A stretch of 64,000 bases of DNA from Burkholderia cenocepacia (GTDB lineage Bacteria; Pseudomonadota; Gammaproteobacteria; Burkholderiales; Burkholderiaceae): positions 868,001 through 932,000 of the forward strand of contig NZ_CP060039.1 in NCBI RefSeq assembly GCF_014211915.1, read 5' to 3'. A program made the translations under genes and the position numbers. This document shows, piece after piece, positions 43,671-52,515 of this stretch. Positions within the stretch are counted from its first letter, which is position 1; the number at the start of each line of letters is the position of its first letter. A model generated the notes under the pieces. It was not told the DNA's origin. It did no database searches and saw only the letters and a list, made by a program, of their open reading frames with translations.

Positions 43671-44876
43671 TCATTCGCTATCGTTGTCCTGGTCGTCGAG
43701 CGCCTGCTTCGGCGGCGGCGGGCGCTTGCCGATCACGACGTTCACGTCGAACTGCTTGCCCTTGCGTACGACGTGCACCTTGGTCGGCGTGCCCGGCTTG
43801 ATCTGCGCGACGGTGTTCAGCAGCTTCGTCGTGTCGGTGATTTCGTCGCCGTTCACGCTCACCAGGATGTCGCCCGGCTTGATGCCGGCCTTGTCGGCCG
43901 GGCCGCCCTGCAGCACGCCCGCGACGATCGCGCCCGATTTCTGCTGCAGCCCGAACGACTCGGCGATTTCCGGCGTGACGTCCTGCGGCTCGACGCCGAT
44001 CCAGCCGCGCGTGACCGAGCCCGTCGTGATGATGCTTTCGAGCACCGTGCGGGCGGTCGAGACGGGAATCGCGAAACCGATGCCGAGCGAGCCGCCCGAG
44101 CGCGAGTAGATCGCCGTGTTGATGCCGAGCAGGTTGCCGTTCACGTCGACCAGCGCGCCGCCGGAGTTGCCGGGGTTGATCGGCGCGTCGGTCTGGATGA
44201 AGTTCTCGAACGTGTTGATGCCGAGGTGGTTGCGGCCGAGCGCGCTGATGATGCCCATCGTGACCGTTTGGCCGACGCCGAACGGATTGCCGATCGCGAG
44301 CACGACGTCGCCGACGCGCGACTGGTCGGAGCGGCCGAGCGTGATCGTCGGCAGGTTCGTCATGTTGATCTTCAGCACCGCGAGATCGGTTTCGGGATCG
44401 CTGCCGATCACCTTCGCGGTGGCCGTGCGGCCGTCGGCGAGCGCGACTTCGATCTGGTCGGCGCCATCCACGACGTGCTGGTTCGTTAGAATGTAACCTT
44501 CAGGGCTCACGATAACGCCCGAGCCGAGGTTGGCGGCCGGCTCGTCCTGCTGCTTGCGGGCGTTGCGGTCGCCGAAGAAGTAGCGGAACAGCGGATCTTT
44601 CGCGCGCGGATCGGGCGGCAACGAGCCGTCCTTGCTGGAGAACACGTTGACGACGGCCGGCATCGCCTTCTGCGCGGCTTCGGCGTACGACGTGGTCGCC
44701 GGTGCGCCGCCGATGCCCGGCGCGACTTCCCGCAGCGCGACGATCGGCGTGGCGAGCTGCTTGCCGAGCTGTCCTTGCCGTTGCAGCCATTGCGGCTTGA
44801 GCGTCACGACGATGAACATCAGCGCGAGCAGTACGGTCACCGCCTGCGCGAAGAACAGCCAGAAGCGTCTAAGCAT
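43671..44876 (-). CDS. DegS/DegQ-like periplasmic serine protease with one PDZ domain
   Basis: A 401-residue HtrA-family protease anchored by an N-terminal helix (residues 5-26). The catalytic triad is His134 (TNQHVV), Asp164 (TDLAVL) and Ser238 (GNSGGA). A single PDZ domain spans about 285-380, followed by an acidic end. One PDZ plus an anchor resembles DegS/AlgW, which start envelope-stress signalling, but general quality control is also possible. It converges on tatC and is divergent from the Nif3-type gene, with 21 bases between starts. Confidence 0.9.
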   Translation of the reverse strand: MLRRFWLFFAQAVTVLLALMFIVVTLKPQWLQRQGQLGKQLATPIVALREVAPGIGGAPATTSYAEAAQKAMPAVVNVFSSKDGSLPPDPRAKDPLFRYFFGDRNARKQQDEPAANLGSGVIVSPEGYILTNQHVVDGADQIEVALADGRTATAKVIGSDPETDLAVLKINMTNLPTITLGRSDQSRVGDVVLAIGNPFGVGQTVTMGIISALGRNHLGINTFENFIQTDAPINPGNSGGALVDVNGNLLGINTAIYSRSGGSLGIGFAIPVSTARTVLESIITTGSVTRGWIGVEPQDVTPEIAESFGLQQKSGAIVAGVLQGGPADKAGIKPGDILVSVNGDEITDTTKLLNTVAQIKPGTPTKVHVVRKGKQFDVNVVIGKRPPPPKQALDDQDNDSE

Positions 44877-44897
44877 CTGAATGGATTAGAGGTTTAT

Positions 44898-45644
44898 ATG
44901 GATCGGATCGAACTTGAATTGTACTTGAACAATACCCTTGAAACCGCGCGCTTCAAGGACTATTGCCCGAACGGCCTCCAGGTCGAAGGACGCCGCAAGA
45001 TCGAGAAGATCGCCACCGGCGTGACGGCGTCGGTCGCGTTCCTCGAAGCCGCGCTCGAATGGGGAGCGGATGCGGTGCTCGTCCACCACGGCTATTTCTG
45101 GCGCAACGAGGCGCCGCAGATCACCGGCCGCAAGTACCAGCGCCTGAAGCTGCTGCTCGCGAACGACCTGAACCTGTTCGCGTTCCACCTGCCGCTCGAT
45201 GCGCATCCCGAGTTCGGCAACAACGCGCAGCTCGGCGAAAAGCTCGGCCTGATCGGCGACCAGCGGTTCGGCGAAGGCGATCTCGGCTGGATGGCGACGC
45301 TGCCGATGCCCGTCACGCTCGAGCACTTCGTCGCGAAGGTCGAGCGCACGCTCGGCCGCACGCCGCTCGTGCTCGGCGAGCCGGACACGCAACTGCGCCG
45401 CATCGCATGGTGCACGGGCGCCGCGCAGAGCTATTTCGACGCGGCGATCGACGCCGGCGCGGACGTATTCCTGACCGGCGAGGTGTCCGAGTCGACCACG
45501 CACGCGGCGGCGGAGAGCGGTGTCGCGTTCGTTGCGGCAGGGCACCATGCGACCGAGCGTTACGGAATCCAGGCACTTGGGCGCCACTTGTCGGAAGAAT
45601 TCGATCTCGAACACCTGTTTATCGATATTCATAATCCGGTCTGA
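44898..45644 (+). CDS. Nif3-like dinuclear metal center hexameric protein
   Basis: A 248-residue protein of the Nif3/YbgI (DUF34) family. Metal-binding histidines are in [23 protein letters not shown], and [12 protein letters not shown]. Proposed roles include GTP cyclohydrolase I-like activity, but none is settled. Divergent from the DegS-like gene, upstream of petABC. Confidence 0.9.
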   Translation: MDRIELELYLNNTLETARFKDYCPNGLQVEGRRKIEKIATGVTASVAFLEAALEWGADAVLVHHGYFWRNEAPQITGRKYQRLKLLLANDLNLFAFHLPLDAHPEFGNNAQLGEKLGLIGDQRFGEGDLGWMATLPMPVTLEHFVAKVERTLGRTPLVLGEPDTQLRRIAWCTGAAQSYFDAAIDAGADVFLTGEVSESTTHAAAESGVAFVAAGHHATERYGIQALGRHLSEEFDLEHLFIDIHNPV

Positions 45645-45862
45645 GCGACGGATTTGCGGCGGCGCACCGAAATTTCACAATGTAGCATCCGCTTAAAAGC
45701 GAAATGATTTAATCGCTCCGGTAGTGGGGGATAACCCTTAACTATCAAACACTTCGAAGGGATTTTCATCTCCGGGCCTTGTAAATGACGACTCCATTCG
45801 AGCAAACTAGCGGCGGAATGGAAAGTCGTGACGGAAAATCCAACTCAGAAGTGGGGCGTGTG

Positions 45863-46483
45863 ATGCGAGACAAGGAAGAGAAACGCGTCGACAGCGGCCG
45901 CCGTACCTGGCTGATTGCGACATCCGTAGCAGGTGGCGTGGGAGGCGTAGCCACCGTCATACCTTTCGCGGCGTCGCTTGCGCCGTCCGCGAAAGCGAAA
46001 GCGGCCGGGGCACCGGTCGAGGTCGACATCAGCGGCCTGAAGCCCGGCGAAATGGTCACCGTGCCGTGGCGCGGCAAACCCGTCTGGATCCTGAATCGCA
46101 CCGATTCGATGCTGGCCGACGTGGTCAAGGCCGACAAGGAAGTGGCCGATCCGGCCACGAAATCCCCGTATTCGATGCCGTTGCCCGCGTATTGCGCCAA
46201 CGAATATCGGTCGCGGGCCGATCGCAAGAACATTCTCGTCGTGATGGCCGTGTGTACGCACCTCGGCTGCACGCCTAGCCAACGCTTCACGCCGGGTCCG
46301 CAGCCGAACCTGCCGGACGACTGGCCGGGCGGTTTCCTGTGCCCGTGCCACGGTTCGACCTACGACCTCGCCGGCCGCGTGTTCAAGAACAAGCCGGCGC
46401 CTCAGAATCTCGACATCCCGCCCTACATGTTCACGTCGGCGACGACCCTCGTGATCGGCAAGGACGAGAAAGGAGAAGCGTGA
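45863..46483 (+). CDS. petA: ubiquinol-cytochrome c reductase Rieske iron-sulfur subunit
   Basis: The Rieske protein of the bc1 complex passes electrons from ubiquinol to cytochrome c1. A twin-arginine signal/anchor (RR at 13-14, then a hydrophobic stretch) marks it as a Tat client. The cluster-binding CTHLGC (131-136) and CPCHGS (160-165) are intact. A start at 45863 gives the usual 206 residues; an upstream ATG at 45785 would add 26 residues. petB begins on the last base of its stop. Confidence 0.95.
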   Translation: MRDKEEKRVDSGRRTWLIATSVAGGVGGVATVIPFAASLAPSAKAKAAGAPVEVDISGLKPGEMVTVPWRGKPVWILNRTDSMLADVVKADKEVADPATKSPYSMPLPAYCANEYRSRADRKNILVVMAVCTHLGCTPSQRFTPGPQPNLPDDWPGGFLCPCHGSTYDLAGRVFKNKPAPQNLDIPPYMFTSATTLVIGKDEKGEA

Positions 46484-47865
46484 TGGCCGCCGACAACAAG
46501 GAAGTCTCCACTACAGGTTTCACCGGCTGGATCGACCAGCGCTTCCCGCTCACGTCCACCTGGAAGAAGCACGTATCCGAGTACTACGCGCCGAAGAACT
46601 TCAACTTCTGGTACTTCTTCGGCTCCCTCGCGCTGCTGGTGCTCGTCAACCAGATCGTCACGGGCATCTTCCTGACGATGAACTACAAGCCCGACTCGAC
46701 GCTCGCGTTCGCGTCGGTCGAGTACATCATGCGCGAGGTGCCGTGGGGCTGGCTGATCCGCTACATGCACTCGACCGGTGCATCGATGTTCTTCGTGGTC
46801 GTGTACCTCCACATGTTCCGCGGGCTGCTGTACGGGTCGTACCGCAAGCCGCGCGAGCTCGTCTGGATCTTCGGCTGCGCGATCTTCCTGTGCCTGATGG
46901 CCGAGGCATTCTTCGGCTACCTGCTGCCGTGGGGCCAGATGTCGTTCTGGGGTGCGCAGGTGATCGTGAACCTGTTCTCGGCGATCCCGTTCGTCGGGCC
47001 GGACCTGTCGCTGTGGATTCGCGGCGACTACGTCGTGTCCGACGTCACGCTGAACCGCTTCTTCGCGTTCCACGTGATCGCGATTCCGCTCGTGCTGGTC
47101 GGCCTCGTCGTCGCGCACCTCGTGGCCCTGCACGAAGTCGGGTCGAACAACCCGGACGGCATCGAGATCAAGGCGAAGAAGGACGAGAACGGCATCCCGC
47201 TCGACGGCATCCCGTTCCACCCGTACTACTCGGTGCACGATTTCCTCGGCGTGTGCGTGTTCCTGATGGTGTTCGCGCTGATCGTGTTCTTCTCGCCGGA
47301 GATGGGCGGCTACTTCCTCGAGGCGAACAACTTCGTCCCGGCGAACCCGCTGCAGACGCCGCCCGAGATTGCGCCGGTCTGGTACTTCACCGCGTTCTAC
47401 GCGATGCTGCGGGCGACCACCGATCCGTTCAAGATCGTGCTGATGATCGTGATTGCACTGCTCGGCGTGCTCGCGCTGATCCGTGCGCGCGGCAAGTGGA
47501 AGGTCGGGCTGCCGGTGCTGGCCGCCGCGATCGTCGTGTTCATGTACCTGACGGAGTCGAAGTTCTGGGGCGTCGTCGTGATGGGCTCGGCGGTGATCTC
47601 ACTGTTCTTCCTGCCGTGGCTCGACCGCAGCCCGGTGAAGTCGATCCGCTACCGGCCGCTGTTCCACAAGGTGTTCCTCGGGATCTTCGTCGCGGCGTTC
47701 CTGACCCTCGCGTTCCTCGGCACGCGGCCGCCGTCGCCGGCGGCGACGCTGATCGCGCAGGCCTGCGCGCTGATCTACTTCGCGTTCTTCCTCGGCATGC
47801 CCGTCTGGACGCCGCTTGGCACGTTCAAGCAGCCGCCGGAACGGGTGCGCTTCAAGCCCCATTAA
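46483..47865 (+). CDS. petB: cytochrome b subunit of the bc1 complex
   Basis: Cytochrome b (460 residues) carries two hemes and both quinone sites. Heme-ligand histidines lie in RYMHSTGASMFFVVVYLHMF and in FFAFHVIAIPLVLVGLVVAHL, and the Qo motif PPEIAPVWYFTAFYAML (a PEW-type site) is visible. The protein is a fused b6/subunit IV-length form with eight or more helices. Between petA and petC. Confidence 0.97.
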   Translation: MAADNKEVSTTGFTGWIDQRFPLTSTWKKHVSEYYAPKNFNFWYFFGSLALLVLVNQIVTGIFLTMNYKPDSTLAFASVEYIMREVPWGWLIRYMHSTGASMFFVVVYLHMFRGLLYGSYRKPRELVWIFGCAIFLCLMAEAFFGYLLPWGQMSFWGAQVIVNLFSAIPFVGPDLSLWIRGDYVVSDVTLNRFFAFHVIAIPLVLVGLVVAHLVALHEVGSNNPDGIEIKAKKDENGIPLDGIPFHPYYSVHDFLGVCVFLMVFALIVFFSPEMGGYFLEANNFVPANPLQTPPEIAPVWYFTAFYAMLRATTDPFKIVLMIVIALLGVLALIRARGKWKVGLPVLAAAIVVFMYLTESKFWGVVVMGSAVISLFFLPWLDRSPVKSIRYRPLFHKVFLGIFVAAFLTLAFLGTRPPSPAATLIAQACALIYFAFFLGMPVWTPLGTFKQPPERVRFKPH

Positions 47866-47886
47866 TGTGAGCGAGGAGAGAACGAC

Positions 47887-48645
47887 ATGAAGAAACTGCT
47901 TTCGACACTCGCGTTGATCGGGGCGACCGCCTGTGCGCTGCTGGCGGCGCCGGCCGTGCGGGCGGAGGGTAATTTTCCGCTCGACCGGGCGCCCGATAAC
48001 ACGGAAAATCTCGTTTCGCTTCAGCACGGCGCGCAATTGTTTGTAAACTATTGCCTGAACTGCCACAGCGCGAACCTGATGCGCTACAACCGTCTGACGG
48101 ATCTGGGCATATCCCAGAAGGAGATCGAAACGAATCTCCTGTTCACGACCGACAAGGTCGGGAACACGATGTCCGTCGCGATGCGGCCCGACGACGCGAA
48201 GAACTGGCTCGGCACCACGCCGCCCGACCTGTCGGTCGAGGAGCGTGCGCGCGGCCGTGACTGGCTGTACACGTATCTGCGGAGCTTCTACCGCGACGAT
48301 ACGCGGCCGACCGGCTGGAACAACGCGGTGTTCGAGAACGTCGGCATGCCCCATGTGTTGTGGCAGCTGCAGGGGCAGCGCGTAGCCAAATTCGAAGACA
48401 AGACGGACGAGGAGACGGGCGAGAAGGCCCACGTGCTCGTCGGCTTCCAGCAGGTCACGCCGGGCACGCTTTCGTCGCCCGACTACGATGCTGCGGTGGC
48501 CGACCTGGTGGCCTATATGACGTGGATGTCCGAGCCGGCCCAGCAGACCCGCAAGCGCCTCGGCGTGTGGGTGCTGATCTTTCTCGGTGTCCTGACTTTC
48601 CTGGCCTGGCGGCTGAATGCCGCGTACTGGAAAGATATCAAGTAA
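47887..48645 (+). CDS. petC: cytochrome c1 subunit of the bc1 complex
   Basis: A 252-residue membrane-anchored c-type cytochrome. Signal peptide ends VRAEG, the heme-binding CLNCH is at 56-60, the axial methionine region lies later in the chain, and a C-terminal anchor (VLIFLGVLTFLAWRL) holds it in the membrane. Last gene of petABC. Confidence 0.95.
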   Translation: MKKLLSTLALIGATACALLAAPAVRAEGNFPLDRAPDNTENLVSLQHGAQLFVNYCLNCHSANLMRYNRLTDLGISQKEIETNLLFTTDKVGNTMSVAMRPDDAKNWLGTTPPDLSVEERARGRDWLYTYLRSFYRDDTRPTGWNNAVFENVGMPHVLWQLQGQRVAKFEDKTDEETGEKAHVLVGFQQVTPGTLSSPDYDAAVADLVAYMTWMSEPAQQTRKRLGVWVLIFLGVLTFLAWRLNAAYWKDIK

Positions 48646-48662
48646 ACACGCCTGACCGGCGT

Positions 48663-48725
48663 GGGGCCGGCGCAAGGCGGAACCCGTGAAAGGGGTTTCG
48701 CCGCGTGCCGGCCCTCGGCTTTTTT
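48663..48725 (+). terminator. strong terminator after petC
   Basis: A long stem formed by GGGGCCGGCGC...AACCC with GGGTTT...GCGTGCCGGCCC, followed by TCGGCTTTTTT. It separates petABC from sspA. Confidence 0.85.
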
Positions 48726-48739
48726 GAGGAAACGCAAAT

Positions 48740-49351
48740 ATGATGGTTCTGTATTCCGGCACAACTTGCCCGTTCTCCCAGCGTTGCCGGCTGGTGCTGT
48801 TCGAGAAGGGCATGGACTTCGAAATCCGCGACGTCGACCTGTTCAACAAGCCGGAAGACATTTCGGTGATGAACCCGTACGGTCAGGTGCCGATCCTGGT
48901 CGAGCGCGACCTGATCCTGTACGAATCGAACATCATCAACGAGTACATCGACGAGCGCTTCCCGCATCCGCAACTGATGCCGGCCGACCCGGTGCAGCGC
49001 GCCCGTGCGCGCCTGTTCCTGCTCAACTTCGAGAAGGAACTGTTCGTCCACGTCAGCACCCTCGAGAACGAGAAGGGCAAGGCGGCGGAGAAGAATCACG
49101 AGAAGGCACGCCTCGCGATCCGCGATCGCCTGACGCAGCTCGCGCCGATCTTCGTGAAGAACAAGTACATGCTCGGCGAAGAGTTCTCGATGCTCGACGT
49201 CGCGATCGCACCGCTGCTGTGGCGCCTGGATCACTACGGCATCGAGCTGTCGAAGAACGCCGCGCCGCTGATGAAGTACGCCGAACGGATCTTCAGCCGT
49301 CCGGCCTACATCGAAGCACTGACGCCGTCCGAAAAGGTCATGCGTCGTTAA
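48740..49351 (+). CDS. sspA: stringent starvation protein A
   Basis: SspA (203 residues) is a GST-fold protein without the catalytic residues of GSTs that binds RNA polymerase and shapes stationary-phase and acid-stress transcription. N-terminal thioredoxin-like fold SGTTCPFSQRCRLVLFEKG, then the motif VPILVERDLILYESNIINEYIDE. Start has GAGGAAACGC upstream. Followed by sspB. Confidence 0.95.
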   Translation: MMVLYSGTTCPFSQRCRLVLFEKGMDFEIRDVDLFNKPEDISVMNPYGQVPILVERDLILYESNIINEYIDERFPHPQLMPADPVQRARARLFLLNFEKELFVHVSTLENEKGKAAEKNHEKARLAIRDRLTQLAPIFVKNKYMLGEEFSMLDVAIAPLLWRLDHYGIELSKNAAPLMKYAERIFSRPAYIEALTPSEKVMRR

Positions 49352-49422
49352 TGTTGCAATGAAGGCATGACGGAGCGGGTGGCGCGGCGTGCCGCGCGCC
49401 CGCTCCGGGTTCGAGGATTGTG

Positions 49423-49944
49423 ATGCAAGAGATTTCAACGAAGCCTTATCTGCTGCGCGCGTTGTACGAGTGGTGCACCGATAACGGTTACACGCCGCAT
49501 ATCGCGGTGAGGGTCGACAACTCGACGCGCGTGCCGCGTCAGTTCGTGCGTGACGGCGAGATCGTGCTCAACATCAGCTTCGAGGCGACGAGCCAGTTGC
49601 AGATGGGCAACGAGTGGATCGAGTTCACGGCCCGGTTCTCCGGGAAGGCGCACAAGATCGAGATTCCGGTGGCCAACGTGCTCGCGATCTATGCGCGCGA
49701 GAACGGGCAGGGCATGGCGTTCCAGGTCGATGCGGTCGCGGGCGAAGGCGAGGATTCGGGCGCGTTCGATGATGACGCCGCGCCGGCCGACGACGCGCAG
49801 CGCGACGAGTCGGTATCGCCGTTGGCGCCGGTCGCCGACAGCGGCGCGAACGAGGAGCCGTCCGAAGGGGCCGACGAACCGCCGAAAACCGACGGCGACG
49901 GCTCGAAAGGCGGCAGCAGACCTCGCCTCAAGATCGTGAAATGA
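49423..49944 (+). CDS. sspB: ClpXP protease specificity-enhancing factor SspB
   Basis: SspB (173 residues) delivers SsrA-tagged proteins to ClpXP. Residues 1-110 form the folded substrate-binding domain (TKPYLLRALYEWC, LNISFEATSQL). A long acidic linker leads to the C-terminal ClpX-binding tail RPRLKIVK. The ATG at 49423 with GAGG upstream is preferred over a GTG one codon earlier. Confidence 0.93.
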   Translation: MQEISTKPYLLRALYEWCTDNGYTPHIAVRVDNSTRVPRQFVRDGEIVLNISFEATSQLQMGNEWIEFTARFSGKAHKIEIPVANVLAIYARENGQGMAFQVDAVAGEGEDSGAFDDDAAPADDAQRDESVSPLAPVADSGANEEPSEGADEPPKTDGDGSKGGSRPRLKIVK

Positions 49945-49962
49945 GGTAGAATCTCGCGCTAC

Positions 49963-50039
<77 letters not shown>

Positions 50040-50046
50040 TACCGAA

Positions 50047-50078
50047 GCGGGTCCCAGAGATGGGGCCCGCTTTTTTTT
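50047..50078 (+). terminator. terminator supplied by the prophage downstream of tRNA-Thr
   Basis: GCGGGTCCC pairs with GGGGCCCGC (one G-U pair) around AGAGAT, followed by eight Ts. It lies 8 bases beyond the tRNA and replaces the native terminator now displaced to 61828-61860. Confidence 0.88.
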
Positions 50079-50107
50079 GTTCTACAAAGTTCGCGCTGTT
50101 CTACAAA
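50078..50107 (+). repeat. two copies of TGTTCTACAAA at the left end
   Basis: Exact copies at 50078-50088 and 50097-50107, 19 bases apart, lie 39 and 58 bases inside the left att site. Related sequences occur at the right end and at 60382-60392. They may be arm-type integrase sites or regulator sites. Confidence 0.7.
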
Positions 50108-50156
50108 CGTTGGCGGTCACGGGGACGGGGAGTCGTACGCTACGTGGTCACCAACC

Positions 50157-50801
50157 TTACTTTGTGGGCTTGTGGTAGACGTTCAGAGCCATGTGTCGGA
50201 CGCCATAGTTCTGTCCTGAGTCGTGTTGGATATCGGTCGCGAACGCCAACCGTTGACGTATTCCTGACCACTCGAATGCAGCACCAATACCGTTCTGATG
50301 GAGGTGCTCTGACCACGAATTCATGCGATCAACTGCATTCTTCGACTGGACGTAGACCAAAATCCCGCCCTTATTATTTTCGGGGCGGGCGTTGCTGTAG
50401 CGTTCAGTGAGTTGTAACCATCCTCCCCAAAGGTAAGCAGGGCCATTGTCGATCTTGGCTTCGCCCAACCACTTGAAGTTCGGTTTCCAGCGACTTTCAA
50501 CTACAACGTCGCAGTGACCGCCATTGTCTGGATCGTGGTTCGCAATGTACCCAACCGTCTTGAGTTGGCCCACGATTGCAATGGTGATCGCGTCTTCGCT
50601 CGCCTCGCAATAGTGGCTCTTATTGTCTTCGAGCCGGCCGAAGATCTCATCGAGATCGTCATGCAACACCGAAACGAACTCGGCGTAAGTATCCGCCGCC
50701 GCCCGCTCTAGAGCGCGATCTCCATAGGACGCGAGGCGCAAGAGTGCTCTGGCAGTACGCACATCCACGCGCTGCCCCCCTGCAAGTTCGTTGTCGCTCA
50801 T
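50157..50801 (-). CDS. cargo gene 3: PD-(D/E)XK nuclease-like protein
   Basis: A 214-residue protein not recognised by name. The segment HCDVVVES (Asp98) followed by WLGEAKID (Glu114, Lys116) fits the PD-(D/E)XK core, with an acidic helix before it (CEASEDAITIAIV) and a glutamine-bearing helix after it (WLQLTERY, Gln130). This pattern is shared by restriction-type endonucleases. The start overlaps the stop of gene 2 by ATGA. Codon use and G+C are lower than in the flanking chromosome. It is the last gene of the cassette. A nuclease effector in phage defence is inferred, not shown. Confidence 0.75.
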   Translation of the reverse strand: MSDNELAGGQRVDVRTARALLRLASYGDRALERAAADTYAEFVSVLHDDLDEIFGRLEDNKSHYCEASEDAITIAIVGQLKTVGYIANHDPDNGGHCDVVVESRWKPNFKWLGEAKIDNGPAYLWGGWLQLTERYSNARPENNKGGILVYVQSKNAVDRMNSWSEHLHQNGIGAAFEWSGIRQRLAFATDIQHDSGQNYGVRHMALNVYHKPTK

Positions 50802-51214
50802 ACCGGTGCCGTGAGCTCCTTTGCAAGGTCAGACGGAGCAAAGGAAAGGAAAATTCGAGTTTCGAAATCCTTGTCTGGCTCACCGGTCATGGGATGGAAG
50901 AATTCTCCGTTATTAAGTGTGTACTTAATTTCTGAGTTGGGTAGTTCGAATACCTGGTCGTCCTCGTCTATGTACTCATAGACCGGGTCGAGCAGGTGCA
51001 GATCGTGACCAATCAGATACTGGACAACTCCAGCCACAACGGTTTGGTCTGCAATCGAACGCTTCTCAGCCATCTGTTGGATCAGCCCAAACGAAATCCG
51101 ATTCGTCTCCCGAGCTCGATGCGCGAGAAAATCGACGAGCGCGCCGCACAGAACGCCCTCAGGGCGGTCCTGCCAGACGTCCTTAACGCGATCTAGCGCC
51201 TCGTCGATTCGCAT
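50798..51214 (-). CDS. cargo gene 2: hypothetical protein, winged-helix-like
   Basis: The 138-residue product has no family I recognise. Residues 24-80 are helical with the look of a winged-helix domain (FLAHRARETNRISFGLIQQM, then QTVVAGVVQYLIGHDLHLL). The C-terminal half is acidic. The chosen ATG lies 5 bases after the stop of gene 1; a start 63 bases further upstream would overlap gene 1 and reads poorly. It is coupled to gene 3. Confidence 0.65.
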   Translation of the reverse strand: MRIDEALDRVKDVWQDRPEGVLCGALVDFLAHRARETNRISFGLIQQMAEKRSIADQTVVAGVVQYLIGHDLHLLDPVYEYIDEDDQVFELPNSEIKYTLNNGEFFHPMTGEPDKDFETRIFLSFAPSDLAKELTAPV

Positions 51215-51219
51215 GATGG

Positions 51220-52302
51220 TCAGCAATGGTTGAGCAGTGTGTCGATGGTTTGTCGGAACAAGTCTTCTGTCAGGCAACCGTCCACGACCGCAAGGTACAG
51301 TTCACCTTTCGGCTTTGAAAGCTCCCGGAAGTTTCCGGGCAGCGACAGCGTAGGCAAGATCTCGCCGAACTTCTTAGTTGAGTCGCCGAACTTAACAGAT
51401 ATCTTGAACGGCGTGATGTTCGGGACCGCAACTTTGCCGCCCTTGTGAAACAGCTCTTTCCGCAAGTCCGAATCTCGATCGCGCATACGCTCGGTCTTGA
51501 CCGAGTTCGTCGGGGTCTCGAAGCCAAGCTCGACAACACGGCCAGCCTTCGCATCGGAGTATAGGCTATGGATCGCGGGAAAAAAATTGACCCGATTGCC
51601 TAGCAACGGAGCGCCGCCTGGTCCATGAACGAGGGCGTTAAACTCGTTTGTGAGCTGTTGGGCGCAGATTTCGCCGAATTCGATGTTGTTTGTGCTCGGT
51701 ACATCGAGCCGAAGCTCCACTCTCTTGCCATTCGGCGAGACCACGACCGCATCTGCGCACTGCTTGAAGATCTTGCGAACGACGATGAATTCGTCGAACC
51801 CGGCAAACGCCTTTTGAACGGCCTCCGAAACTTCGTCCTGCCTGTACTTGATACGCTCATCGATGTACCGGCCGGACAGAAAAGTCAACGCGATAGACCC
51901 ATCGTCGAGCTCTGACCGTCCCGTGAAAGTAGGTCGAGTGGGGATGTCTGCGAGCTCCGAATCGGACAGGAAATAGGGGAACCGTTGCGAAGCTGTGGTT
52001 TTCGCAGGCTTCGCCTTGCTCACCAAGTTCCAAAGTACTTCGCGATCGGCTTTGGCTGGCTGGTGAACGCGAATGTAGCGTTCACCACCGACCAACTGAT
52101 CCGCATACAGTCCACTCAGCAGAGGATTGAGTTTTGCCAACGGCAACCCGACGACGCCGGCAAGCACGTCTCTTCGGAAGAGATCCCAACTACGGTTCGG
52201 GATCCCACCGCCGCCCTCGACAACGGCCCTAACATACCCGAACTTTGTTGCCTTTCTCAAATTTGAGATAAGCAGCTCGACTGTTTCCGTATCTTTGCTC
52301 AT
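51220..52302 (-). CDS. cargo gene 1: hypothetical protein of 360 residues
   Basis: No known motif was found. Residues 1-80 are rich in helices and could be a DNA- or protein-binding domain (DLFRRDVLAGVVGLPLAKLN). Residues 120-360 are mixed alpha/beta, with no Walker, helicase, methylase or nuclease motif. The ATG at 52302 is the first in frame. It is the first gene of a tight three-gene run with genes 2 and 3, and likely shares a promoter in the 52303-52515 gap. Function unknown. Confidence 0.7.
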   Translation of the reverse strand: MSKDTETVELLISNLRKATKFGYVRAVVEGGGGIPNRSWDLFRRDVLAGVVGLPLAKLNPLLSGLYADQLVGGERYIRVHQPAKADREVLWNLVSKAKPAKTTASQRFPYFLSDSELADIPTRPTFTGRSELDDGSIALTFLSGRYIDERIKYRQDEVSEAVQKAFAGFDEFIVVRKIFKQCADAVVVSPNGKRVELRLDVPSTNNIEFGEICAQQLTNEFNALVHGPGGAPLLGNRVNFFPAIHSLYSDAKAGRVVELGFETPTNSVKTERMRDRDSDLRKELFHKGGKVAVPNITPFKISVKFGDSTKKFGEILPTLSLPGNFRELSKPKGELYLAVVDGCLTEDLFRQTIDTLLNHC

Positions 52303-52515
52303 GTTTTGTATTGTTGTTCAGCGTGTGAAATATTTCTGACGCACTCTGAGAGGCAAGAGTGCGGTTGCTTTGGAAACCAAGCCAGTATCAACGCACAACC
52401 CAAGCAAGTAGGCAACGTTGGTTCCAGGTGCTCGCGATTGTATCAGGCGGCAAAAAAATATGTGTTTGCAAAGCTGTTTTACTGGCGCTGAATCAAGGAG
52501 ACAAAAAAGAAAATA
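52303..52515. other. AT-rich gap between integrase and cargo cassette
   Basis: No gene is seen. It holds a perfect hairpin GCACTCT/AGAGTGC at 52341-52362 with an 8-base loop, and A/T-rich patches suitable for a leftward promoter of the cargo cassette. No confident -35/-10 pair could be assigned. Confidence 0.5.

Noticed and set aside
43671..44876. A two-PDZ DegP protease
   Set aside because: Only one PDZ domain and an N-terminal membrane anchor are present.
50157..52302. A restriction-modification system
   Set aside because: A nuclease-like protein is present, but no methyltransferase motif (such as DPPY or SAM-binding FxGxG) is seen in the cassette.
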